Positions 8,547-14,632 of a DNA stretch of 14,632 nucleotides are shown piece by piece. The position numbers were made by a program, and so were the translations under genes. The notes under the pieces are model-generated. The model searched no databases, had not been told where the DNA came from, and saw nothing but the letters and a program-made list of their open reading frames with translations. Numbering within the stretch: the first letter of the stretch is position 1; every line of letters begins with the position of its first letter. Location: positions 1 to 14,632 of the forward strand of contig JBMOLL010000041.1 in assembly GCA_049325415.1 (NCBI GenBank), read 5' to 3'. This DNA is from JBMOLL01 sp049325415 (lineage in GTDB: Bacteria; Bacteroidota; Bacteroidia; Bacteroidales; GCA-2748055).

Positions 8547-9170
8547 ATGACCGGCAGTTACAAGGTTTTCATTACCGACGACCACTATATGGTTATAGAA
8601 GGGATCCGCTCACTGCTTGCAAAGGAGAAAAAGATTGAATGGATGGGGCACGCGATGACTGCTTCGTCCTGTATGGCTTTCATATCCAGGCAACAACCGG
8701 ATGTCCTTTTGCTGGATATCCATCTTCCGGATAAAAGCGGGATCGAACTTTGTGCCGAGATCCGGAAAAAATTCCCTGCAGTAAAAATTCTCGGTCTGAG
8801 TTCCTTTAACCAGCTCAGTTTTATCCGGAAGATGCTGGATAGCGGTGCATCCGGTTATCTCCTTAAGAATGCCGGAAAAAATGAGATCCTTGAGGCAATT
8901 GAAGCTGTGATGAACAACAGGAGTTACCTCAGTCAGGAAGTGGTTTCCCTTCTAAATGAAAGCAGGCACCAAAATGTCCCTGTTATTACCCGGAGAGAAA
9001 AAGAGGTCCTTCAGTTAATTGCAGAAGGACTTACCAATGCTGATATTGCTGAAAAGCTCTTTATCAGCGCTGCAACTGTCGACACCCACCGCACCAGTCT
9101 GCTCAGTAAATTTGAGGTTCGTAATACAGCAACATTGATCAGGAAAGCCACGCAGCTGGGATTCTTATAG
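8547..9170 (+). CDS. NarL/LuxR-family response regulator
   Basis: 207 residues, the usual length for the family. The receiver domain occupies about 5-122, with acidic pocket Asp11/Asp12, phospho-acceptor Asp57 in LLLDIHLP, Ser85 as the switch Ser/Thr and Lys107 in the final conserved loop. The C-terminal LuxR-type helix-turn-helix (about 146-205) begins TRREKEVLQLIAEG and has the recognition region AATVDTHRTSLLSKF. It should be a cytoplasmic transcription factor phosphorylated by the kinase encoded immediately upstream (4-base gap, same operon). Its targets are unknown; the divergent exported-protein operon is a reasonable but unproven candidate, since regulators of this type often act on neighbouring promoters. 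Confidence 0.92.
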   Translation: MTGSYKVFITDDHYMVIEGIRSLLAKEKKIEWMGHAMTASSCMAFISRQQPDVLLLDIHLPDKSGIELCAEIRKKFPAVKILGLSSFNQLSFIRKMLDSGASGYLLKNAGKNEILEAIEAVMNNRSYLSQEVVSLLNESRHQNVPVITRREKEVLQLIAEGLTNADIAEKLFISAATVDTHRTSLLSKFEVRNTATLIRKATQLGFL

Positions 9171-9252
9171 TCGGTTTTCAACTGGTGTTTGGAGGGTTTC
9201 GGCGATCTCTACAGTAACCGCTGGTGAATCAGGAAGGTTATTTCACATTAAA

Positions 9253-9279
9253 GCCGGGGACGGAGTCTCCGGCTTTTTT
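9253..9279 (+). terminator. Intrinsic terminator of the two-component operon
   Basis: GCCGGGGA (9253-9260) pairs with TCTCCGGC (9266-9273), with one G-T wobble and a 5-base loop, followed by six T residues. Flanking AA/TT can extend the stem. It lies 83 bases after the response regulator stop and should insulate cas9 from the two-component promoter. Confidence 0.85.
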
Positions 9280-9449
9280 GTTGGGATTAAGTATTCATGG
9301 GTGTTTTGTAAGACAAAGACTGTAAAACATGATCAATATGAAACCGTTAAAAAGTTATTTTTTGTATCTTACCTTTTGAAGGCATGGAAGCAGCAAAATG
9401 AACAGGTGAGAAGTCCGGGATTTTAGGTCTTTACAAAAACAGATGAAAT
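9280..9449. other. Intergenic stretch between terminator and tracrRNA, possible cas9 promoter
   Basis: No gene is seen. The sequence is AT-rich and contains a near-match to the Bacteroidota -7 box TAnnTTTG (TATCTTAC, 9365-9372, or TACCTTTT, 9370-9377) but no clear -33 TTG at the usual spacing. If cas9 is transcribed from here, its leader would be about 190 bases and would run through the whole tracrRNA complement. A short imperfect direct repeat (TGTAAGACA and TGTAAAACA, about 9307-9329) is probably chance. Confidence 0.3.
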
Positions 9450-9473
9450 AAAAACCCCTGCCGAAGCAGGGGT
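9450..9473 (-). terminator. Intrinsic terminator of the tracrRNA
   Basis: On the minus strand ACCCCTGC, loop TTCG, GCAGGGGT forms a perfect 8-bp stem closed by the very stable C(UUCG)G tetraloop, followed at once by a T-tract. On the plus strand no T-run follows the stem, so it terminates leftward transcription and should not stop cas9 transcription. Confidence 0.9.
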
Positions 9474-9503
9474 AAAGGATTAAATCCTTCGGCATTTAGC
9501 CTT

Positions 9504-9535
9504 ATTGTGATAAGATAGAATGAAACGAAAATAGC
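9504..9535 (-). other. tracrRNA anti-repeat and predicted start of the CRISPR repeat
   Basis: By comparison with type II-C tracrRNAs, the segment just before AAGGC is complementary to the 5' part of the crRNA repeat. Its plus-strand reading starts ATTGTGATAAGATAG and should resemble the start of the repeats in the array expected beyond cas2. G-U pairs and internal mismatches are usual, so a first base G (GTTGTGAT) would not surprise. The end of the segment can also fold on itself (CTTAT, loop, ATAAG; 9501-9514). The outer limit is inferred. Confidence 0.65.
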
Positions 9536-9564
9536 TTTTATTTTTATTCAAATCAATAGTTGTC

Positions 9565-12500
9565 ATGAAAAAAATATTGGGTATTGATCTTGGGACAAAC
9601 AGTCTTGGATGGGCTGTGGTAGGAACTGAAGATGATCTTACATTTAATTTGCTTGAAAAGGGCGTCAGAATTTTTCAGGAAGGTGTTAAAATTGAAAAGG
9701 GAATGGAAAAATCCCGTGCGGCAGAAAGAACTGCATACAGGAGTGCACGAAGAATCAAATTCAGGAGAAAACTGCGGAAAATTCAGACTCTCAGGGTGCT
9801 TTCATCAGCAGGTTTTTGTCCTGAATTAACAGAACAGGAACTTTCAGCCTGGAGATACGAAAAAAAATATCCCGAAAACGAAGCATTCAGGGAGTGGCTT
9901 CGAACTGATGATGAGAGCAAAAAGAACCCTTATTATTTCAGAAAACTGGTCGTTGAAAGTAAACTGGATCTATCGGTTGAAAGCAACAGGCACAAACTTG
10001 GAAGGGCATTTTACCATCTGGCACAGCGAAGAGGTTTTTTAAGTAACCGTCTGGAAAGTACTAAAGAGAGCGATGGTGCGGTAAAAGCAGGGATGGAAGA
10101 ATTGGATTCGCTTATGGGGGATGGGACGCTGGGACAGCTATTCTATTCCTATTATGAAAAAGGTATGAAGATCCGGAAACACTATACCCACCGGATCCGG
10201 CATTATGTTGCGGAGTTTGACCGGATCTGTTCTTTTCAGGGTCTGGATCAGGAGTTACACGACAGATTGTACAAAGCTATTTTTTACCAGCGGCCTTTAA
10301 AATCTCAAAAGGGAAGTGTGGGCAAATGCCCCTTCGAAAAAAACAAGCAACGCTGCCCGGTATCACACCCTTTGTTTGAAGAATACCGGATGAGGTGCTT
10401 TATAAACAATATCAAGATCAGAACCAATACAGAGGAGGAACTACGCAGTCTGACGACGGAAGAGAAAGTTCGTATAGAGCCTCTGTTTTACCGTAAAAGC
10501 AAAGCTCATTTTGATTTCTCCGACATATGCAAAAAGCTGACCCCTAAGGGGAATGCCTTTTTTTATTATAAGGATCAGGCGAGGAAGGGAAATGATTTTT
10601 TATTTAATTACCCCATGAATACCAGCGTGTCTGGTTCACCCTTTACCGCTGCCCTGATCGATATCTTTGGAGAAGAATGGCAGGAGGAACTTCATTCCAG
10701 GAACAGCCTGGCCGAAGCTGAAAGCAAAGAGCGATCTGAGGAAGAGACTGTAGGAATGCTCTGGCATGCATTATTCTCCTTTGACAGCGAAGAGAAACTG
10801 ATTCAGTTTTTATTTAAGCATTTTCAGTTTACAGAAGAGGAGATTCAGAAGCTAATTGCCATTCGTTTGAAACAGGATTATGCCTCACTTAGTCTGAAGG
10901 CCATTCGAAAGATCCTTCCGTTTTTAAGAGAGGGTCTTATTTATTCCCATGCAGTATACCTGGGAAAACTCGACGAAATTCTTCCTGCCGATATCTGGAA
11001 TAAGCCTGAAGACAGGGCGTTTATTACAAGGGAGATATGTACCCTGATCAGCTCTCAGAATGAGGAAAAGGAGCTTGCGGAACTCGTAAACGGAATGATC
11101 AAAGCGGCGAAAGAAGAAAATGCAGGCTGGGTAGATCATCCTGTGGTGATCGATGAGCTTCACCAGACCATCCGTAATAAATGCGAAGAAGCATTCCGGG
11201 GCAGGTGGAATAAAATGGGTGATGCAGAACGGAGCGATCTGATGAACAGGATTTTCAGCATGTATAAGATGGCGATGCAGAAAAATCTTGGCAGGGGAGA
11301 ATTTATAAAGATCCGAAGAACTGATGAACGTATAAAGGATTTTCTGCGAGATAATTTCAATACAGATGAAAAGCGACTTGCGATGCTTTATCATCCCTCT
11401 GCCATCGAGGTATATAAGGAAGCTGTTGTGGCAGCAGACGGGAGGAGGTATTTAGGCAGCCCGATGATCTCTTCCATCAGAAACCCGATGGCCATGCGGG
11501 CCCTGCACCAGTTACGGAAGGTTATAAATGCCTTGCTGAAGGAGGATCTGATCGATGAAGATACCGTGATCCATATTGAAATGGCCAGGGATCTGAATGA
11601 TGCCAACCAGCGGAAAGCGATCCAGCGATGGCAGCGGGATAAAGAAAAGAAGCGGGAGGAGTACCGGGACAAGATCAGTGATCATTATAAAGCCTGTGGA
11701 TCTCCCCTTGAACCATCTGAAACCGATATACTAAAGTACCAGCTTTATGAAGAGCAGGGTCATATATGTTTATACACCGGAGAGACTATAGGTATTCACC
11801 AGTTTCTTGGAGGCAGCCCCGACTATGATATTGAGCACACCATACCCCGAAGCGTATCCTACGACAACTCGCAGGTAAACAAGACGCTATGCAACAGCAG
11901 GTATAACAGGGACGTGAAACGAAACCAGCTGCCTTCGCAATTACCACAGTACAACGACATTTTCCAGCGCATTGAACCCTGGCTTGAAAAGGTGGATGAA
12001 CTTGACGCCCAGATACAGGCAGCAGTACGCCAGGCAAAATCGGCGACCGATAAGGAAGCAAAAGACCGTGCCATACAAAAAAGGCATTATCTGACGCAGG
12101 AAAGGGATTACTGGTGGGATAAATACCGCCGCTTTACCATGAAGGAGGTTAAAGAAGGATTTAAAAACAGTCAGCTGGTTGATACACGGATCATGACCAA
12201 ATACGGCAGGATGTACCTGAAGACTGTTTTTGAGAAGGTTTTTACCGTTAAAGGAACCGCGGTTGCCGATATGAGGGTGAACTGGGATTTGCAGGGCATC
12301 TATGAGAAAAAGGAAAGGAACAATCATATACACCACTGCCTTGATGCCATTACGATGGCCTGCATGACAAGGGAAGTGTATGACGGACTTGCCAGGTATT
12401 ATCATGATCTCAGGCAGTGGGAAAAAAATGAGGGCGAGGCCAGGCCTTCCTATCCCAAGCCCTGGAAAACATTTACAGAAGATCTACTTGCGCTGGACGG

Positions 12501-13488
12501 TGAGGTGCTGGTTTCGCATTACACTCCCGATAGATTAAACCGGCAAATGAAAAGGAAAATCCGGCAGCGGGGTTATATCCGGTATAATAATGAAGGCACT
12601 CCATTGATTCAACAAGGTAATACTGTTAGGGGTTCTTTACATCAAGCCAAATTTTATGGAGCTATTGAAAGAGAAGTAATCAATAAAAAAGGTGAAAAGG
12701 AGAAGAAAGTCTTTTTTGTAATACGTGATTCGGTTGATAAACTGAAAGAAACGGATGTTAAGAATATCGTTGATAATGTTGTTAAGGCTAAAGTGGAAAA
12801 AGCCATTGCTGAGAAGGGTTTTAAAGTAGCAATGGCAGAGCCTATCTGGATGAACGAGGCAAAGGGAATTGCGATAAAGAAAGTACGGTATTTTACACCA
12901 TCAGTGACAAGTCCCATTCATTTAAAACCCCATCGTGATACGTCAGTTAAAGAATATAAAAGGGATTACTATGTGGTAAATGATGAGAATTACATAATGG
13001 GGATATATGAAGGTGTTAATAAATATGAGAAAGTGATAAGAGATTTCGTTTTATTGAATAATCTGGATGCTTCTCGTATTAAACATGATAGGGGAACATT
13101 GGACCTTCTTCCATACATACATCCAGAAACGGGTCTCAAATTAACAGGATCAATAAAGACCGGAGACTTAGTTTTGCTGCAGGAAAAAGATTCTGACATT
13201 ATTAACAGCATTGATCCTAAAGCTTTGCATTCAAGATTATACAAAATAGTTGGACTGTCTTCAATGATAATCCAAAACAAATATTCTTATGGTGTTATTA
13301 TTTTGAGGTTTCATGCTGAAGCTAGACCGACAACTGAATTAAAACTAGTTGGAGGGGAATTTAAATATTCTGAGTATGGAAATACATTTAGGAAATTATT
13401 GCACACACAATTCAATGGGTTGATTGAAAACAAAGATTTCTTATGTGATCCGTTGGGCCGGATCACCTTAATCAGGGAGGGTGAATAA
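9565..13488 (+). CDS. cas9: Cas9 RNA-guided DNA endonuclease, probably type II-C
   Basis: 1307 residues; intact. It cuts both strands of DNA matched by crRNA, guided by the crRNA-tracrRNA duplex. RuvC-I is ILGIDLGTNSLGWAV with Asp8; the Arg-rich bridge helix is about 50-77; HLAQRRGF (151-158) is a conserved recognition-lobe motif, followed by FYQRPLKSQKG (240-250) and a Cys pair (Cys255, Cys264). RuvC-II is IHIEMARD with Glu672. The HNH domain (about 725-800) has YDIEHTIPRS with His758, plus Asn772 and Asn781. RuvC-III has NNHIHHCLDA with His924 and Asp927. All nuclease residues expected for activity are present. The WED region starts near RGSLHQAKFYG (1022-1032), followed by the PAM-interacting part. 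Length fits the long Bacteroidota type II-C Cas9 proteins rather than the roughly 1000-1100-residue ones. Codons about 1013-1292 are markedly AT-rich. The stop overlaps the cas1 start by one base. Type II-C rests on gene order, tracrRNA type and phylum; a further gene after cas2 cannot be seen. Confidence 0.97.
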   Translation: MKKILGIDLGTNSLGWAVVGTEDDLTFNLLEKGVRIFQEGVKIEKGMEKSRAAERTAYRSARRIKFRRKLRKIQTLRVLSSAGFCPELTEQELSAWRYEKKYPENEAFREWLRTDDESKKNPYYFRKLVVESKLDLSVESNRHKLGRAFYHLAQRRGFLSNRLESTKESDGAVKAGMEELDSLMGDGTLGQLFYSYYEKGMKIRKHYTHRIRHYVAEFDRICSFQGLDQELHDRLYKAIFYQRPLKSQKGSVGKCPFEKNKQRCPVSHPLFEEYRMRCFINNIKIRTNTEEELRSLTTEEKVRIEPLFYRKSKAHFDFSDICKKLTPKGNAFFYYKDQARKGNDFLFNYPMNTSVSGSPFTAALIDIFGEEWQEELHSRNSLAEAESKERSEEETVGMLWHALFSFDSEEKLIQFLFKHFQFTEEEIQKLIAIRLKQDYASLSLKAIRKILPFLREGLIYSHAVYLGKLDEILPADIWNKPEDRAFITREICTLISSQNEEKELAELVNGMIKAAKEENAGWVDHPVVIDELHQTIRNKCEEAFRGRWNKMGDAERSDLMNRIFSMYKMAMQKNLGRGEFIKIRRTDERIKDFLRDNFNTDEKRLAMLYHPSAIEVYKEAVVAADGRRYLGSPMISSIRNPMAMRALHQLRKVINALLKEDLIDEDTVIHIEMARDLNDANQRKAIQRWQRDKEKKREEYRDKISDHYKACGSPLEPSETDILKYQLYEEQGHICLYTGETIGIHQFLGGSPDYDIEHTIPRSVSYDNSQVNKTLCNSRYNRDVKRNQLPSQLPQYNDIFQRIEPWLEKVDELDAQIQAAVRQAKSATDKEAKDRAIQKRHYLTQERDYWWDKYRRFTMKEVKEGFKNSQLVDTRIMTKYGRMYLKTVFEKVFTVKGTAVADMRVNWDLQGIYEKKERNNHIHHCLDAITMACMTREVYDGLARYYHDLRQWEKNEGEARPSYPKPWKTFTEDLLALDGEVLVSHYTPDRLNRQMKRKIRQRGYIRYNNEGTPLIQQGNTVRGSLHQAKFYGAIEREVINKKGEKEKKVFFVIRDSVDKLKETDVKNIVDNVVKAKVEKAIAEKGFKVAMAEPIWMNEAKGIAIKKVRYFTPSVTSPIHLKPHRDTSVKEYKRDYYVVNDENYIMGIYEGVNKYEKVIRDFVLLNNLDASRIKHDRGTLDLLPYIHPETGLKLTGSIKTGDLVLLQEKDSDIINSIDPKALHSRLYKIVGLSSMIIQNKYSYGVIILRFHAEARPTTELKLVGGEFKYSEYGNTFRKLLHTQFNGLIENKDFLCDPLGRITLIREGE
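12601..13440 (+). other. AT-rich segment covering the WED/PAM-interacting part of cas9
   Basis: Hand counts of thirteen 60-base lines average about one third G+C (27-42%), against roughly 38-58% in sampled lines of the rest of cas9 and above 50% in sampled lines of cas1. The left change is near codon 1010 and the right one near codon 1292. The reading frame is unbroken. It corresponds to the WED and PAM-interacting regions, the most variable part of Cas9 proteins. Confidence 0.65.
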
Positions 13489-14378
13489 TGCTAAAAAGAA
13501 CCATTTTCATTACCCAGCCCCAGCATTTGAGTGTGAAGGACCACCAGTTGCTGGCCGAAAGCCGTGAGAGCGGGGAAGTACGGAAGGTGCCTGTGGAGGA
13601 TCTCGGTTTTCTGGTCATTGAGAACCAGCAGGTAAGCCTTACCCCGCCCTTGCTGAACGAACTCAATGAAAACAATGTGGCCGTGGTATTCTGCGATCAG
13701 CAGCATTTGCCCTCATCGATGCTTCTCAACCTCGACGGGCATCATTTACAGGGAGAACTCTTTCGTAAGCAGACCGGGGCCTCTGAACCCCTGAAAAAAA
13801 ATCTCTGGAAACAGGTGGTTGAGCAAAAGATCCGGAATCAGGCGGGTTTATTGCGGATCCGGAAAGAGGAATACCGCGACCTGCTCACCCTGGCTGCAAA
13901 CGTGAAAAGCGGCGACAGCAGCAACCAGGAAGGCACTGCAGCGCGTTTGTACTGGAAAAGACTTATCGGAGAATCCTTTATCCGCGACCGCTACGGGGCA
14001 CCGCCCAACAGCATGCTGAACTATGGCTATACCATCCTGAGGGCGGCAGTGGCCAGGGCCCTGGCGGGTTCCGGGCTGCTGGCAACCCTAGGCATTCACC
14101 ACCATAACCGCTACAATGCCTTTGCTCTGGCCGACGATATCATGGAGCCTTACCGGCCATTTGTCGACAGGGTGGTGTGTGATCTGAACCTGAAGCACCC
14201 CGGCCAGAGGGAACTCACCACGGAGATCAAAGCCGCGTTGCTGGAGGTGCTTAGTGCCGACACCCGCTTCGGCAAGAACCTCCGGCCTTTGATGGTTGGC
14301 CTTTCGTCGACCACTGCTTCCCTGGCCCGCTGTTTCTCGGGTGAACAGCGAAGCATTGAATATCCTTTACTGCAATGA
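13488..14378 (+). CDS. cas1: Cas1 spacer-integration nuclease, type II
   Basis: 296 residues, the normal size for type II Cas1. Together with Cas2 it inserts new spacers at the leader end of the array. The metal-binding residues are in their usual contexts: Glu148 in NQEGTAARLYW, His205 in LGIHHHNRYNAF, and Glu220 in LADDIMEPYRP. The ATG overlaps the cas9 stop as TAATG, with GGAGGG about seven bases upstream acting as a good Shine-Dalgarno-like sequence. Translational coupling to cas9 is likely. The gene is clearly richer in G+C than cas9 (sampled lines 53% to about 70%), suggesting a different history for the adaptation module. Confidence 0.97.
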   Translation: MLKRTIFITQPQHLSVKDHQLLAESRESGEVRKVPVEDLGFLVIENQQVSLTPPLLNELNENNVAVVFCDQQHLPSSMLLNLDGHHLQGELFRKQTGASEPLKKNLWKQVVEQKIRNQAGLLRIRKEEYRDLLTLAANVKSGDSSNQEGTAARLYWKRLIGESFIRDRYGAPPNSMLNYGYTILRAAVARALAGSGLLATLGIHHHNRYNAFALADDIMEPYRPFVDRVVCDLNLKHPGQRELTTEIKAALLEVLSADTRFGKNLRPLMVGLSSTTASLARCFSGEQRSIEYPLLQ

Positions 14379-14632
14379 ACCATGTTCGACTAAATGCTTA
14401 TCACATCATGTGGCTCTTTGTATTTTTTGATCTGCCCGTCATGTCGAAAAAGGAAAAGAAGGATGCCGCACGCTTCCGGAAGGATCTGGAAAAGGATGGT
14501 TTTACCATGATGCAGTTTTCGGTTTATATCCGGCATTGCGCCAGCGGGGAAAGTGCCGATGTGCACCAGCGCAGAATTAAAAGTTTTATGCCCGGCAAAG
14601 GACATGTGAGTGTGTTATCGATTACCGATAAG
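14375..14632 (+). CDS. cas2: Cas2 spacer-acquisition subunit, 3' end outside the window
   Basis: The first 86 codons are present and the frame is open to the last base. The start ATG overlaps the cas1 stop as ATGA. The encoded protein begins MNHVRLNAYHIMWLFVFFDLP, where Asp19 is the conserved Cas2 aspartate, and continues with KKEKKDAARFRKDL, DGFTMMQFSVYIRHC and GHVSVLSITDK, all typical of type II Cas2. The RLNAYHIMW lead-in supports the early ATG over the one at 14408. Cas2 forms the dimer that bridges two Cas1 dimers. The CRISPR array is expected after this gene. Confidence 0.95.
   Translation, partial: MNHVRLNAYHIMWLFVFFDLPVMSKKEKKDAARFRKDLEKDGFTMMQFSVYIRHCASGESADVHQRRIKSFMPGKGHVSVLSITDK

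Larger units (their letters stand above)
9450..9545 (-). ncRNA. tracrRNA, divergent from cas9
   Basis: Read on the minus strand, the region has the parts of a type II-C tracrRNA in order. A presumed anti-repeat (about 9535-9504) ends in CTTATCACAAT. It is followed directly by AAGGC, giving ACAATAAGGC, the same core found in the Neisseria meningitidis tracrRNA. Next come a nexus-like hairpin GGC-TAAAT-GCC (9501-9491), a 6-bp hairpin AAGGAT/ATCCTT (9489-9475), and an 8-bp terminator with a cUUCGg loop and T-tract. It would pair with the crRNA repeat, be processed by RNase III and be bound by Cas9. The 5' end is uncertain: a one-box promoter candidate TTGATTTG (9556-9549) would start the RNA near 9543-9545, giving a length of about 95 bases. 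The strand is fixed by the T-tract, which exists only on the minus strand. Confidence 0.87.

Noticed and set aside
9307..9329. Imperfect direct repeat TGTAAGACA / TGTAAAACA as a regulator site
   Set aside because: It has only two copies with a mismatch in AT-rich DNA, which is too weak to call.
9504..9535. A plus-strand CRISPR repeat or one-repeat mini-array upstream of cas9
   Set aside because: Only one copy exists, with no spacer or second repeat, and the adjoining AAGGC core and T-tract terminator are on the minus strand, which identifies it as the anti-repeat of a tracrRNA.
9549..9556. Full Bacteroidota promoter for the tracrRNA
   Set aside because: Only a one-mismatch -7 box is seen; there is no TTG at the -33 position, so it is mentioned only as a candidate start.
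8547..9564. The two-component system as a regulator of the CRISPR locus
   Set aside because: A strong terminator follows the regulator gene and a leftward tracrRNA lies in between. Adjacency is the only evidence, and no shared inverted repeat was found upstream of cas9.
10924..12405. Several open frames on the minus strand inside cas9
   Set aside because: They are shadows of the Cas9 frame. The Cas9 frame carries all conserved motifs, and the antisense products show no recognisable domain.

Overview
The window reads as chromosomal DNA of a member of the Bacteroidota, probably an environmental Bacteroidales/Cytophagales-type bacterium. The evidence is two exported proteins with type IX secretion (T9SS) C-terminal sorting domains, a lipoprotein with a typical short signal, translation starts mostly without strong Shine-Dalgarno sequences, a TPR histidine kinase paired with a NarL/LuxR-type regulator, and a CRISPR-Cas locus of the cas9-cas1-cas2 (type II-C-like) layout common in this phylum. 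No genus can be named from the sequence alone.

Layout, left to right. Positions 1-698 are AT-rich and gene-free, ending in a perfect 12-bp inverted repeat. Three minus-strand genes follow, probably one operon read from right to left: a T9SS-exported protein with eight propeller-like repeats (3965-6367), a T9SS-exported YD-like repeat protein (2150-3868) and a ZU5-like lipoprotein (699-2138). A divergent intergenic region with two adjacent inverted repeats separates them from a plus-strand two-component system: a sensor kinase (6578-8542) and a response regulator (8547-9170), closed by a strong terminator (9253-9279).

The right third is a CRISPR-Cas locus: cas9 (9565-13488), cas1 (13488-14378) and the first 86 codons of cas2 (14375 to the window end), with overlapping start and stop codons. 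Just upstream of cas9, on the opposite strand, lies a recognisable tracrRNA gene (about 9450-9545): anti-repeat, the conserved ACAATAAGGC core, a small nexus-like hairpin, a second hairpin, and a terminator with a cUUCGg loop and T-tract. The crRNA array is not in the window and should lie beyond cas2.

Working together: Cas9 would use tracrRNA paired to crRNA to cut DNA, and Cas1-Cas2 would add spacers. Points worth a second look are the inverted tracrRNA, which is antisense to the cas9 leader; three composition zones along cas9-cas1-cas2, with the WED/PAM-interacting part of cas9 markedly AT-rich; and the paired inverted repeats between the two-component system and the exported-protein operon. 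Nothing links the two-component system to the CRISPR locus beyond adjacency, and a terminator separates them.
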